Shown here: piece after piece, positions 1 to 9,232 of the stretch
How positions within the stretch are numbered: position 1 is the first letter of the stretch
Layout: every line of letters begins with the position of its first letter
Source: Mesorhizobium sp. M4B.F.Ca.ET.058.02.1.1
Lineage (GTDB): Bacteria > Pseudomonadota > Alphaproteobacteria > Rhizobiales > Rhizobiaceae
Direction of reading: 5' to 3'
Assembly (NCBI RefSeq): GCF_003952505.1
Contig: NZ_CP034450.1
Location: forward strand, 6,035,001-6,099,000
Length of the DNA: 64,000 nucleotides
The notes under the pieces: generated by a model
Databases searched by the model: none
Told to the model about the DNA's origin: nothing
Seen by the model: the letters and a program-made list of their open reading frames with translations, nothing else
Position numbers and translations under genes: made by a program

Positions 1-60
1 GCACGCACCCGCCACCGATGCTGCTGACAGAAGGCTGTCAGGAGCGATGGCGGGCCGCCC

Positions 61-1311
61 TCAATTGAACCATAGCGCGAAGGTCAGGAATCCGGCGCCG
101 CCGAACTCGCGCTGGATCTGGTCGAAGTCGTCGCTGGTCAGGATTCTGCCGCTCTCGAAATAGGGCGCAATCGCCGGGCCGGTGATCGACAGCACCAGAT
201 CGAACGTCTTCGGCTCGTCGAAGAAGCGCTTCATGTTGATGCCCTTGCCGGTGATGCGGAAATGCGGCAGCAGCACGCGGCCCTCGAGCAGGTCCTCGGC
301 CATATCGAGCGTGGCGAGCCAGGCCGTGACCTGTTCCTCGCCGACTTCGAGGCCGGTGAGCGGGTTCGGGCCCATCTGCTTTGGACCGGGCAGCCATTCG
401 CGGTCGTTGTCGGTCTCGGCGCGGATCGCCTTCCAGTCCTCGCGCGACAGCCGGATCATCTCCAGCAGATGGCGGCGCGCGGCCTGTCGGCGTTCCGGCT
501 CGACCACCGGCCAGTTGACCAGATGCACCAGCGAGATGAAGTCGGCGAAGCGCCATTCGGAAGCGAAGATCGAGCCGCTCATGCCGCCGTCCGGCGGCAC
601 GAGCACGTCCTGCAGCGGCAGTTTGGCGCGCGGGAACAGCATGTGGAACGAGCCGTCGAACATGGTCTTGAAATCATGCGCCAGCCAGAAGTCGGCCTGC
701 GCCATCAGGAACTCGGCATAGCCTTGCAGCCAGTAACCGTCGGCGTGGTCGAAGCGGAAGGTCAGCGCCGGCGCCGGCCCGTCCGGCGCGCCGCCGCGCG
801 ACAGCGCGGCCATGATCGCGGCGGCGCTCTCGTCCGGGGCGATGTTGCCGTCCTCGTTGAGATCGATGCCGAGACGGGTGAGGTCGATGGCCATGCCGAT
901 ATCGGCTTCGGCCGGCACGGAACCCAGCATGGCGGCGGATTTCTGCAGCCGGTCGCGGAAGGCGACCAGTATGGCCCTGAACTCCTCGTAGGTGAGCGGC
1001 TCGGGATTGGGATTGTCCGGCACCGGCAGCCGCATCAAGGGCAGCATGAAGGATTGCGGGCTTTCGAAACCGTGGCGATGCAGGCCGCCGCCCAGGATCT
1101 CCAGGGCGGTGAAGAATTCGCCGGCGCCGGCCGCGTAGGCCGATGCTGGATCGCCGGGCGCGGCTGTCTCCAGCGCGGCCAGCGCGCTGTCGCGGTCGGC
1201 GACGGTTCTGGCCTCGAACAGGGCTGCGGGATCCGGGGCAGCGGCGCCAGGAGAGACAAGCGGCAGGAGCAAAAACAGGGCTGATGCGGCAAGGCCCGAC
1301 AATCGCTTCAT
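61..1311 (-). CDS. exported protein of unknown function
   Basis: A 416-residue protein that I cannot place in a named family. The N-terminus has a Lys-Arg pair followed by about 15 hydrophobic residues and an Ala-rich cleavage region near residue 25, so it is probably exported to the periplasm. An acidic stretch at about residues 150-161 (DLNEDGNIAPDE) resembles an EF-hand-like calcium loop. The rest is rich in Trp, Phe and Leu with no recognised catalytic motif. The ATG at 1311 is chosen over one 10 codons upstream because GGGAGGA lies at good spacing before it and the signal peptide starts there. It is divergent from the CapA-like gene. Confidence 0.75.
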   Translation of the reverse strand: MKRLSGLAASALFLLLPLVSPGAAAPDPAALFEARTVADRDSALAALETAAPGDPASAYAAGAGEFFTALEILGGGLHRHGFESPQSFMLPLMRLPVPDNPNPEPLTYEEFRAILVAFRDRLQKSAAMLGSVPAEADIGMAIDLTRLGIDLNEDGNIAPDESAAAIMAALSRGGAPDGPAPALTFRFDHADGYWLQGYAEFLMAQADFWLAHDFKTMFDGSFHMLFPRAKLPLQDVLVPPDGGMSGSIFASEWRFADFISLVHLVNWPVVEPERRQAARRHLLEMIRLSREDWKAIRAETDNDREWLPGPKQMGPNPLTGLEVGEEQVTAWLATLDMAEDLLEGRVLLPHFRITGKGINMKRFFDEPKTFDLVLSITGPAIAPYFESGRILTSDDFDQIQREFGGAGFLTFALWFN

Positions 1312-1421
1312 GGTGGATCCTCCCGTCCGGTCCGGCGACAATACACGGATTTGCGGCGCTGCGCCTGCTGCTTCCTCCTGCCGGGCAGACGGTTTACACA
1401 GGGCAAACGAATGGGCATTGC

Positions 1422-2465
1422 GTGTCGAACTATCCGCTCACCTACAAATTGTCCTGGCTGCCCCGTTTCCTGCGGCCATCGCTTGGCGGCGATGCGCGGG
1501 GTTTTGCGCCACAGGCCGCGACCCTGATCGAGCCGCCGGCGCGGAAGGTGAGGCTGGCCTTCATCGGCGACATCTCGGCTGTCGCCAATCGCAGGGCACC
1601 GGAGTGCGATCCGGCCATCGCTGCACTGCTCGCTTCCGCCGACATGGTGGTCGGCAATTGCGAAAGCCCCGTCGTCGAGCGGCCGCGCGCGGTCGTGGGC
1701 ACAAGGCTCGGCACGCATCATGCGATGACGGAGCGTTTTCTTGCCGACGCCCTGGCGGCGGTCGGCATTGCGCGCGAAAAACTCGTCCTGTCGTTGGCCA
1801 ACAACCATATGCTCGACCAGGGCGTTACGGGTTTCGAGGAGACCGTTCGGGCGATGGAGCGGCTTGGCATCCGCACGATCGGCACGGCCGCGAAGGGGCC
1901 GGTCGAGCGGTTCGCGGCGGGACCGTTGACCATAGGCCTGTTCGCCTTCACGCAGTGGCGCAATGCCGATGCGGGGGTGTTCGCGAGCCGCGTGTCGATG
2001 CAAAGCGATCTTGGGCCGCGCGATGCGGCCAGGGGCGTCGATCTCATCTGCGCAGTGCCGCATTGGGGTTGGGAGTTCCGGCACTTTCCAAGACCGGAGA
2101 CGCGGTTGCTGGCCAGACAACTGGCCGGGCAGGGCGTCGGGCTGATCGCCGGGCATCATGCCCATGTCGTGCAGCCGGTGGAGCGGATCGGCAAGACGCT
2201 TGTCGCCTACGGGCTCGGCGATTTTCTCGGCACGGCCTTTTCCCGCCAGCCATGGCCGGGCCGCATCGGCTCCATCCTCGTCGTCGACGTCGGCGTCGAC
2301 CTCGGCATGCGCGGCGCCGTGGCGGCCTACCGGCAGCATCCCTTCATGCGGCAGCGCGTCGGCGACCATGAGCGGCTGGTCCCCGTGGAGGCGCTCGGGA
2401 GCGGGATTCGCGGCAAGGTCGAGAGCCGGCTGAAGGCGATTTTCGGCACCCCGGCCGAGGTCTGA
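1422..2465 (+). CDS. CapA/PGA_cap family metallophosphatase-like protein
   Basis: The product resembles CapA-type proteins (poly-gamma-glutamate capsule synthesis family, metallophosphatase fold). Family motifs appear in order: a metal-binding start (LAFIGDIS), VGNCESPV, SLANNHMLDQG, and GHHAHVVQPVE near the C-terminus. At 347 residues it is close to family length. I place the start at the GTG at 1422; a longer open frame exists upstream but would overlap the start of the divergent gene antisense and has no family similarity. The ribosome-binding site is weak, so the start is uncertain. No capsule genes lie beside it, so the substrate is unknown. Confidence 0.75.
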   Translation: MSNYPLTYKLSWLPRFLRPSLGGDARGFAPQAATLIEPPARKVRLAFIGDISAVANRRAPECDPAIAALLASADMVVGNCESPVVERPRAVVGTRLGTHHAMTERFLADALAAVGIAREKLVLSLANNHMLDQGVTGFEETVRAMERLGIRTIGTAAKGPVERFAAGPLTIGLFAFTQWRNADAGVFASRVSMQSDLGPRDAARGVDLICAVPHWGWEFRHFPRPETRLLARQLAGQGVGLIAGHHAHVVQPVERIGKTLVAYGLGDFLGTAFSRQPWPGRIGSILVVDVGVDLGMRGAVAAYRQHPFMRQRVGDHERLVPVEALGSGIRGKVESRLKAIFGTPAEV

Positions 2466-2529
2466 CGACTTTTGCGCAAAAGCCGCTATCATGGCCGCAC
2501 GATGCACAGTCTCTGCGGCGGGGGTGGCG

Positions 2530-3501
2530 ATGGAAGCGGCGGATTTCATGCCGAGCGAGGCGGTGATCGCCGGCATCAGGAAAGACATCGAGGCCTATGA
2601 GGCGAAACGGGCTTCAACCTACCGGCAGGTCCGCTGGCGGGTGCCGCTGTTCGTCGGCCTGGTGCTGTTGTTCGTGGCGCTTGTCGCCTGGCTGTTCAAC
2701 GCGGCCGCCGACCCCAACGAGCAATGGTTCTCGACGCCGCACGTCTTCCTCTATGTCGGCGGCTTCGGGGCGGCGGTGCTGCTTTATTTCCAGGCGGTGA
2801 GACCGGCGACCAGGCTGCAGCAATCGTTCCGCGATACGGTTCTGCCGATGATCTTCGGCTTCGTCCGCGATGTGCGCTACCAGCATGGCGTGCGGCCGAA
2901 TTCCTTCGACCGGCTGCCGCGGGAGACGATCGGGGCGTTCAACCGGCAGAGCTTCGACGACATCATATCTGGCCGCTACGAGGATTTTCCCTTCGAACTC
3001 TACGAGGCGAAGCTGACGGAGGGCTCCGGCAAGAGCCAGCAGACGGTCTTCAAGGGCGTCATCGTCGCCTTCGAGACCATCGAGCCGTTCCCCGGCATGT
3101 TGGTTGCGGCGCGCAAGGCCGGCAAGGTGGTCGGCTTCTTCCGCGGCATTTTCTCCAGCAAGCTGCAGGAACTGGCCTGCGGCGTGCCGGAACTCGACGC
3201 CAGCTACGAGTTCCGCACCGACAATGTCGAGGCGGCGAGGCCGCTGGTCACCGGACGCCTGGCAAGCGCGCTGACCTGGCTCGGCGAGACATGGCCATAT
3301 GACCAGGCCCGCATCGCGCTCAACGGCAGTGACGGCTTCCTGCTCATGCCGCGCAGCAAGAATTTTTTCGAGCTGCCGGACATCTCCGTGCTGATCGACT
3401 ACCAGACCCATATCGCGCCGATGATCGCAGATCTCGGCGCCATGCTGGCGACGGCGGCGCTGGTGCGCAAGATCGGTGCCGCGGACGACGCGGCGGGTTA
3501 G
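2530..3501 (+). CDS. DUF3137 membrane protein
   Basis: A 323-residue protein with two close transmembrane segments near the N-terminus (about residues 38-60 and 74-91, the first starting VPLFVGLVLLF), then a long soluble domain. The layout and the conserved core (FPFELYEAKLTE, then VFKGVIVAFE) match DUF3137, a family of unknown function common in Alphaproteobacteria. I chose the ATG at 2530; an in-frame ATG 13 codons upstream is possible. It is same-strand with the CapA-like gene (64 bp gap) and convergent with the DUF2314 gene, 3 bp away. Confidence 0.75.
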   Translation: MEAADFMPSEAVIAGIRKDIEAYEAKRASTYRQVRWRVPLFVGLVLLFVALVAWLFNAAADPNEQWFSTPHVFLYVGGFGAAVLLYFQAVRPATRLQQSFRDTVLPMIFGFVRDVRYQHGVRPNSFDRLPRETIGAFNRQSFDDIISGRYEDFPFELYEAKLTEGSGKSQQTVFKGVIVAFETIEPFPGMLVAARKAGKVVGFFRGIFSSKLQELACGVPELDASYEFRTDNVEAARPLVTGRLASALTWLGETWPYDQARIALNGSDGFLLMPRSKNFFELPDISVLIDYQTHIAPMIADLGAMLATAALVRKIGAADDAAG

Positions 3502-3504
3502 CTC

Positions 3505-3987
3505 TCAGCAGTCGAAGCCGTAATTGCTGCGCAAATCATCCGCATCCTGCTCGGACATCTTCTTCAGCATCACGCAGACGGTGTAGCTGCCGACCTGATG
3601 GCCGTCTCTGATGTAACCCCAGTCGGAAATGTCGTCGCGGGAGAATTCGATATACTGGCCGTAGACGACATTTTGGACGATCTCGGGCTCGTTGGCCAAA
3701 ATGCCGGCAAAGCCCGAGGCGGTGCGCTTGAAGGGGATGACCCAGAAATGCTCCGTCGCATCGCCATCGACGATCATCACCTTCAGTTTGAATTTGTCGG
3801 TCCCCGGCGGCGGCGCCTCGGACAAGGCCAGGAAGTCATCCAGGCTGGCTCGCGCCTGTTCTATCGCCGTCGTCATCTCCGGATCGTCCGACCGCACCAT
3901 GACGGTCTTGTCGTCGCCTTGGGCGTGAACATGCACGGGCGCAAGCGCCAGCATCAGGGACAGCACCGCGCGGGCTAAGAACTTCAT
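3505..3987 (-). CDS. exported DUF2314-type protein
   Basis: A 160-residue protein with a clear signal peptide (MKFLARAVLSLMLALAPVH, cleaved near HAQG). The mature part contains the DUF2314 core: substrate-like residues around FKLKVMIVDG, then EHFWVIPFKR and IEFSRDDISDWGYI. The family's function is unknown; members are often small periplasmic or immunity-like proteins. The start is set at the ATG at 3987 because the signal peptide begins there; an upstream ATG would add 11 polar residues. Its end nearly touches the convergent DUF3137 gene. Confidence 0.75.
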   Translation of the reverse strand: MKFLARAVLSLMLALAPVHVHAQGDDKTVMVRSDDPEMTTAIEQARASLDDFLALSEAPPPGTDKFKLKVMIVDGDATEHFWVIPFKRTASGFAGILANEPEIVQNVVYGQYIEFSRDDISDWGYIRDGHQVGSYTVCVMLKKMSEQDADDLRSNYGFDC

Positions 3988-4040
3988 GCAACGACCCCTC
4001 CACCCGGAAGGCGGGATCATCGTGCATCAGGTGCTGATTT

Positions 4041-4298
4041 TCAACCGAAGCGCAGCTTCATGCCGAGGATGGCGATCACGAACAGGAAGGTGACGCCATT
4101 GGCGAGGATGACCGGCCAGGAGCCGATCAGCAGGCCGTAAAGCGTCCACAGGAAGACGCCGGTGGCGATGGAGCCGGTGGCGAACAGCGAGATGTCGCCG
4201 GCGCGGCGCTCGCGCGCCACCTTGGCGACCTGCGGAATCCAGCCAAGCGTGGTGATGAGCGCGGCAAACGCGCCGATGATTTCAATTGCGGGATGCAA
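4041..4298 (-). CDS. SemiSWEET family sugar transporter
   Basis: An 85-residue integral membrane protein with three transmembrane segments and the PQ-loop signature (GWIPQVAKV), followed by DISLF and a second amphipathic helix (LWTLYGLLIGSWPVI). This is the size and pattern of bacterial SemiSWEET half-transporters, which dimerise to move sugars. I propose a TTG start at 4298, which gives the usual family N-terminus (HPAIEIIGA); the only in-frame ATG, at 4397, would add 33 residues not found in the family. The RBS before the TTG is weak. It lies 54 bp after the DUF2314 start on the same strand. Confidence 0.7.
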   Translation of the reverse strand: MHPAIEIIGAFAALITTLGWIPQVAKVARERRAGDISLFATGSIATGVFLWTLYGLLIGSWPVILANGVTFLFVIAILGMKLRFG

Positions 4299-4421
4299 GG
4301 GCGGGGACTTTCGAACAGGCGCCTGATGTGCGGTGCGTCCTATGCCAGATCGATCGGGCCCTGGGAAGCGGGCAGCGCGGCTGGACCAATCAAACAAAAG
4401 CGGGTCGCCCCGCTTTGTTGC

Positions 4422-4934
4422 TTAAAGTCCGCTCGGCACGATCCCGGCCAGCCAGTCCGCCGACCGTTTCGCCATGCCGACCGTCGCGGACGCGGCGCGG
4501 CTGAGATCGGTCTTGACCACGGCGTAGCCGGCCTTGGTGCGGTAGAGCACCGCGCTGCCGCCATTGACCGCCGCTTCATAGGCGACCGGCTTCGCGGCTT
4601 CGGTTTCCGCCACCGTGGCCGGCGAGCCGACGGGGACGCTGGGCCGGTGGCTGAGCTCGGGCGGCAGCGGATCGACCGTGGCCTGCCTGGGCGTCAGGTC
4701 AGGCTTCGAGGCTATCGCGGCGAGCTCGGAGGAAGACGCCGAACCCTTGGCGCGGCAGATGCCTGAAACCAGCGGATAGTTGAAGTTGCGCTCGTGCAGC
4801 ATCTGGCTTTTCATCGCCGCTTCGCAATCGGCGATCGTCGCCCACTTGGCCGGCGTTTCGCCGATATACTCGCAAAGCTTGGCGTCGCAGTCGCAGCCGA
4901 CGATGGTCATGGCGACAAGGGCGGTCTTGATCAC
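4422..4934 (-). CDS. hypothetical protein, possibly exported
   Basis: A 170-residue protein I do not recognise. The GTG at 4934 is chosen because a good ribosome-binding site (GAGGAC) precedes it; upstream codons are polar and poorly placed. The N-terminus is short and hydrophobic (IKTALVAMTIVGCDCD) and could be a signal or lipoprotein signal with Cys near residue 14. It has Cys at four positions in the first 60 residues and an Ala/Val/Pro-rich C-terminal half. No family assignment is possible by eye. Confidence 0.55.
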   Translation of the reverse strand: MIKTALVAMTIVGCDCDAKLCEYIGETPAKWATIADCEAAMKSQMLHERNFNYPLVSGICRAKGSASSSELAAIASKPDLTPRQATVDPLPPELSHRPSVPVGSPATVAETEAAKPVAYEAAVNGGSAVLYRTKAGYAVVKTDLSRAASATVGMAKRSADWLAGIVPSGL

Positions 4935-5049
4935 GGTCTTGTCCTCGGATTCGTTCCCAAATGACCAGTCGCCGGGGAACAAGGCGGGATTTGGCCACGA
5001 TTATGATTTGTGCGTGACGGAATGTTTCCGAGGCTCCGGCTGTGACTGA

Positions 5050-5987
5050 AAAGCCTCAACCGTCGTAGACGTGCTTGAGCCTGGCGCCGGCCTTGATCAG
5101 CGCCGGCAGCGCCGTATGCAGCTTGCGCACGGCGACGGTCAGGCCGGTCCGGCGTGTGTCCGGGTCGGCCGGGAGCGGATAGCGTTAGCCGATTCCGGCG
5201 CCCGTTGCAGCCATGCGTGTGGGGTGAAAGCCACGTGGGCAAGTCCATGGCCGACGAAAGACGCCCACGGTTGGACGGCAAGGCGACCGGAGACGGGAGG
5301 CCGCGAAGAAGAGAGAGCCCAAAAACAGTCGGCGCTGGGATTTCTCCCAGCGCCTCCCTGTCAGATCAGGACACGGTCGCGGCAGCAACTCCCGAAAGAT
5401 GTCGCGCCAAGCCGGCCTTGATTTTGACGGTCCTGCCAGTCGCCACCCGAGGGCAGCGCCCGTTCCAGACCACGCCGGTCACCACCCTTGCGGGCTTCGC
5501 CCAGCGTGCCATCGAAGGTTTTCACCGGCCTTCATGGCAGCATCGGTCCGCCGTCGGCGTTCGCACGCTTTCCGCGGCCCCGCCGGCATCCGTCCCTCCA
5601 ACAGGCAAGCCTGCTCTCGTTCCGGACCGTGCGGGCCTCAGGAAATCCGCCTTTCCGCTTTGCCTTTCGGCTGGGCGATCGGTAGCCGCCTGAGATGGGT
5701 TTAACGTACGCCGGGTAAGGGCTTTGGGGAACCGCCACCAGCCTGTGGATAGCGGGATTATCGGGGACCAAGCCAGGCGGCGCAGGATTTTTTCGGGCAG
5801 CCGACGAAAGAGGCGCGAAACGCGGCGGCGATCTGCGATGATCCGGTATTGGCGGACATTCGGCGCTTGCCCCGCAAGGCGGCGCGGGCTTCAATACCGG
5901 CAAAGGATTCCAGGCGCAAGCGCTCCTGACATTCCTAGATCCGGATGACGTTTCGTTGAATCGCCGTCCTGATCCAATTCTTTGTTG
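5050..5987. other. long region without a convincing gene
   Basis: About 940 bp in which I find no complete gene. On the minus strand, 5056-5184 encodes a 42-residue tail ending KHVYDG before a stop, and the frame is closed by TAA at 5185-5187. Its composition is protein-like, so it may be the C-terminal remnant of a lost gene. Several frames of 60-190 codons are open on both strands but lack a plausible start/RBS and recognisable motifs. The region also holds a perfect hairpin at 5332-5353. It ends in a palindromic repeat. Confidence 0.5.
5332..5353 (-). terminator. perfect GAAA-loop hairpin, possible terminator
   Basis: A perfect 9-bp stem (GCGCTGGGA/TCCCAGCGC). On the minus strand the loop is GAAA and the hairpin is followed 5 bases later by TTTTTG. 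This could be an intrinsic terminator or part of an untranslated RNA. No gene upstream on that strand is clear. Confidence 0.4.
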
Positions 5988-6056
5988 GAGCATGATCTTT
6001 CCGAAAACCGGTTCCCACTTTTTGCTACGCTGACCTATCGGTTCGGGATCATGCTC
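5988..6056. repeat. rhizobial intergenic palindromic element
   Basis: An imperfect palindrome starting GAGCATGATC and ending GATCATGCTC, with an internal GAAAACCGGTTCCCACTT core. From memory, elements with these ends and core are widespread between genes in Rhizobiales genomes. It stops two bases before the GGGGAGG ribosome-binding site of the lipid kinase gene, so it would sit in that mRNA leader. Confidence 0.65.
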
Positions 6057-6069
6057 TTGGGGAGGTTGC

Positions 6070-7008
6070 TTGAAGGTCGGGGTGGTTCTCAATCCGATTG
6101 CCGGTGGCGGCCGGCTGAAGCGGCACTGGCCGGAGGTCAGCGCTTCGCTGAAGGAGCATTTTGGTGGCTATGAGCTGCGCGAGACGCAGGCCGAAGGCGA
6201 TGCCGAAAGGCTGGCGCTCGACCTCGCCGCCAGCGGCTTCGACCTGGTCATCGCAGCGGGCGGCGATGGAACGGCCAGCGAAACGGCGGACGGGCTGCTG
6301 CAGGCATTCGACGAAACCGGCCGGGTATGCGAGCTCGGCCTCTTGCCCTGCGGCACCGGCATCGACTTTGCCCGCGGGCTCGGCCTGCCGCGCGACATCG
6401 ATGCCACGCTGAAGCACATCGCCGAAGCCAAGCCGCGCAAGATCGATGCCGGGCGCATCTGTTACATCGACGATCATGGCGCGCTGGCCAGCCGCCATTT
6501 TATCAACATTGCCAGCCTTGGGCTTTCAGGGGCGACCGACCGCGCGGTCAATGCCGACAAGCGCAAGGGCAAGGTCTCTGCCAAGGCGCTGTTCTTCTGG
6601 CGCACCGTGGTGGAGTTCATGCGCTACCGCTTCCAGGACGTCAGGATCACTGTCGATGACGGCCGGCCGGTCGAAGCGCGGATGGCGCTGGTGGCGGTGG
6701 CCAACGGAAAGTTCTTCGGCGGCGGCATGATGATCGCGCCCGACGCGGAACTCGGCGACGGCGCCTTCGACATCGTAATCCTGCGTGCGGCGAGCAAGCT
6801 GAGGCTGATCTGGGACATCCGGCTGCTCTATGGCGGACGGCACCGCAACCATCCGGCGATCACCATCCTGCGCGGCAAGAAAGTGGTTGTCGAACCGCTC
6901 GGCGATGTGGAAAAGAACGGCGCGCTGGTCGACATAGATGGTGAGTCGCCGGGCCGGATACCGGCGACGTTCGAGATCCTGCCCGAAGCGCTGACGCTCA
7001 GATACTGA
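6070..7008 (+). CDS. diacylglycerol kinase family lipid kinase
   Basis: A 312-residue protein of the DAGK_cat/YegS/BmrU lipid kinase family, which phosphorylates diacylglycerol or related lipids at the membrane. The nucleotide-binding signature GGDGTASE lies at about residues 60-67, preceded by NPIAGGG at 8-14 (phosphate loop) and followed by PCGTGIDFARGLGLP at about 96-110. Full family length is present. The start is TTG at 6070, well supported by GGGGAGG ending 4 bases earlier. It stands alone, convergent with the dehydrogenase operon. Confidence 0.85.
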   Translation: MKVGVVLNPIAGGGRLKRHWPEVSASLKEHFGGYELRETQAEGDAERLALDLAASGFDLVIAAGGDGTASETADGLLQAFDETGRVCELGLLPCGTGIDFARGLGLPRDIDATLKHIAEAKPRKIDAGRICYIDDHGALASRHFINIASLGLSGATDRAVNADKRKGKVSAKALFFWRTVVEFMRYRFQDVRITVDDGRPVEARMALVAVANGKFFGGGMMIAPDAELGDGAFDIVILRAASKLRLIWDIRLLYGGRHRNHPAITILRGKKVVVEPLGDVEKNGALVDIDGESPGRIPATFEILPEALTLRY

Positions 7009-7100
7009 ATCAAGACGTTGAGAAACTGATTCAGGCGGTTGCCGGCCTTGTTCTGGCGAGCCGCCCAAATCGCTGAAATCGCTTGTAAAGTTTAGCCGCC

Positions 7101-8024
7101 TCAGATTTCAAGCTTGGACGGGAATCCGGGCGCGCGCAGATCGGTGCCGACTGCCTCCTCGAGCAGCTTGACGATCTGCGTCGACCAGGCGCCACCGCCA
7201 TAGGCTTCCTTGCCTTGCTCGAAGATCGCGTTGACGCGGGCGGCGAGATCAAGCGGCACGCCGAAATCCTTGCCCATACGAAGCGCGAAGCCGAGGTCCT
7301 TCAGCGCCAGGTCCATGGTGAAGCCAATATCGTAGGATCCGTTGAGCACCAGCTGGCTTTCGGTCTCGTGGACGAAGCTGTTGCCGGAGGAGGCGACGAT
7401 GGCGTGGTAGGCCTGGGCGAGGTCCAGCCCGCCCTGCTTGGCCAGCATCAGCGCCTCGCCGGCGGCGACAAGATGGATGAAAGCCAGCATGTTGGTGATG
7501 ACCTTGATCACTGCCGCCGAGCCGATCGGACCCATCAGGAAGGATTTTGCGCACATCGCCTCGATGGCCGGCCGGTGCCGCTCGTAAAGCACGGCATCAC
7601 CACCGACCAAGGCCGTGATCCTGCCTGCCGCCGCCAGATGCACGCCGCCGGTGACCGGACATTCGAGCGTCTCGATGCCCCTGGCTGAGGCCAGTGCCGC
7701 GAGCCGCACAATCTCGTCGCGGCCGTTGGTCGACATCTCGATCCAGGTGCCGTCCTTCGGCAGACCTTCGAGCAATCCGCCGGGACCGGCGAGCACTGTC
7801 TCGCTGACCTTGGGCGAGGGCAGGCAGGTGACGGCATTGCCGGCGCGGGCGGCGGCCTCGGCCGGGCTGCTCGCGGCATTGGCGCCGAGCCCAACCAGAC
7901 GCTCGACGGTTGCCGGGTCGCGGTCGAAGACGGTGACGGCAAAGCCGTCGCGGACCAGGCTGGCGGCGAGGTGGCCGCCAAGATGGCCAAGGCCGATGAA
8001 GGCGTAAGCGGGCCGCGCGGTCAC
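7101..8024 (-). CDS. NAD(P)-dependent beta-hydroxyacid dehydrogenase
   Basis: A 307-residue 3-hydroxyisobutyrate dehydrogenase/tartronate semialdehyde reductase family enzyme. The Rossmann dinucleotide motif is at residues 9-15 (FIGLGHLGG), the substrate-binding CPVTGGVHLAAAG at about 121-133, and the catalytic-Lys segment GSAAVIKVITN follows at about 172-182. It is the last gene of a three-gene operon: its ATG overlaps the stop of the enolase-family gene as ATGA, so the two are translationally coupled. With its partners it probably reduces a semialdehyde or oxidises a hydroxyacid in sugar-acid catabolism; the substrate is not readable from sequence. Confidence 0.85.
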   Translation of the reverse strand: MTARPAYAFIGLGHLGGHLAASLVRDGFAVTVFDRDPATVERLVGLGANAASSPAEAAARAGNAVTCLPSPKVSETVLAGPGGLLEGLPKDGTWIEMSTNGRDEIVRLAALASARGIETLECPVTGGVHLAAAGRITALVGGDAVLYERHRPAIEAMCAKSFLMGPIGSAAVIKVITNMLAFIHLVAAGEALMLAKQGGLDLAQAYHAIVASSGNSFVHETESQLVLNGSYDIGFTMDLALKDLGFALRMGKDFGVPLDLAARVNAIFEQGKEAYGGGAWSTQIVKLLEEAVGTDLRAPGFPSKLEI

Positions 8025-9232
8025 GGCATCAACGGCGTCTGCATCATCTGCAGATGCAGTTCCTTGCCGCTGTAGGGATGCGCGTCGCAGACCGCCTCAT
8101 TGAGCTCGACGCCGAGGCCGGGCTCCTTCGACGGGATGACGTTGCCATCCTGCCACTCGATCTTCTTCTTCAGCAACGTGGCGTGAAAACCGTCCCATTG
8201 CTTCAGCGATTCCAGGATCAGGAAGTTCGACAGCGTCACGGCCAACTGGATGTTGGCGGCGCCGACGATCGGCCCGCAATAACAGTGCGGCGCGACCTGG
8301 ATGTGGTAGGCCTCGGCCATGGCGGCGATCTTCTTGGTTTCCAGTATGCCGCCGGAGCGGCCAAGGTCCGGCTGCAAGATGGTCGCGGCGCGGTTCTCGA
8401 TGACGCGAGCGAACTCGAACTTGGTCGTCAGCCGCTCGCCGGTGGCAATCGGGATCGACGTACCGCGCGCCACCTGCGCCATCACCTCGGGCATGTCGGG
8501 CGGCACCGGCTCCTCGAACCATAGCGGGTCATAGGGCTCGATGGCGCGGGCAAGCCGCAGCGCGCCCGAAGCGGTGAATTGGCCATGTGTGCCGAACAGG
8601 ATGTCCGCCCTGTTTCCGACGGCCTCGCGGATCGCCTTCACCATACGGGCAGAGAGGTCGATGTCGATTAGGCGCGGCTGGTGGCCGTCGAAGGCGGTGT
8701 AGGGGCCGGCCGGGTCGAGCTTGACGGCGTTGAAGCCCTGCTCGACATATTCGAGCGCGCAGGCGGCGGCCATCTCCGGGTCGTTGTAGACATTCTTGCC
8801 GCGCGCGTCCTCGGAATGGACGCTGCCAGTGTGCGGGTAGAGGTAGGTGTAGGAGCGCAGCGTCTCGTGCACCTGGCCGCCGAGCAATTTGTAGACCGGC
8901 TTGTCGGCTTCCTTGCCGATGATATCCCAGCAGGCCATTTCGAGCGCCGAGAAGCAGCCCATGCCGGAAACGTCCGGGCGCTGGGTGAAGCCGGAGGAAT
9001 AGATGCGGCGGAAGAGATTCTCGATGTCGTGCGGGTCGCGGCCGATGAGGTAACGCTCGGCCATGTCTTCGATCATCCTTGCGGTGACGTGGCCGGAGAA
9101 GGTGGCATTGTAGGCCTCGCCATAGCCGACCACGTCGCCATCGGTGGTGAGCTTGACGAAGATGAAATACTTGCCGCCGATGCCGGGCGGCGGGTTGCCG
9201 ACAACCCAGGTCTTGACGTCGGTGATCTTCAT
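8021..9232 (-). CDS. mandelate racemase/muconate lactonizing family enzyme, probable sugar-acid dehydratase
   Basis: A 403-residue enolase-superfamily enzyme. The N-terminal capping domain (KITDVKTWVVG) is followed by the barrel, with metal- and proton-handling stretches KLDPAGPY, GTHGQF, WFEEPVPP and GERLTTK, and PHCYCGP near the end. The His in GTHGQF and the EEP motif resemble the galactonate/mannonate dehydratase subgroups, so an aldonic or aldaric acid dehydratase is likely, but substrate is inference. The ATG at 9232 overlaps the stop of the upstream GMC gene (ATGA); an earlier start would add 12 residues absent from the family. Confidence 0.85.
   Translation of the reverse strand: MKITDVKTWVVGNPPPGIGGKYFIFVKLTTDGDVVGYGEAYNATFSGHVTARMIEDMAERYLIGRDPHDIENLFRRIYSSGFTQRPDVSGMGCFSALEMACWDIIGKEADKPVYKLLGGQVHETLRSYTYLYPHTGSVHSEDARGKNVYNDPEMAAACALEYVEQGFNAVKLDPAGPYTAFDGHQPRLIDIDLSARMVKAIREAVGNRADILFGTHGQFTASGALRLARAIEPYDPLWFEEPVPPDMPEVMAQVARGTSIPIATGERLTTKFEFARVIENRAATILQPDLGRSGGILETKKIAAMAEAYHIQVAPHCYCGPIVGAANIQLAVTLSNFLILESLKQWDGFHATLLKKKIEWQDGNVIPSKEPGLGVELNEAVCDAHPYSGKELHLQMMQTPLMP

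Noticed and set aside
1143..1421. N-terminal extension of the CapA-like gene
   Set aside because: It would overlap the start of the divergent exported-protein gene antisense and is Arg/Pro/Gly-rich without similarity to CapA proteins.
5154..5693. A 179-codon open frame in the 5-6 kb gap
   Set aside because: No convincing RBS, Pro/Ser/Arg-rich composition and no motif. I describe the region as non-genic instead.
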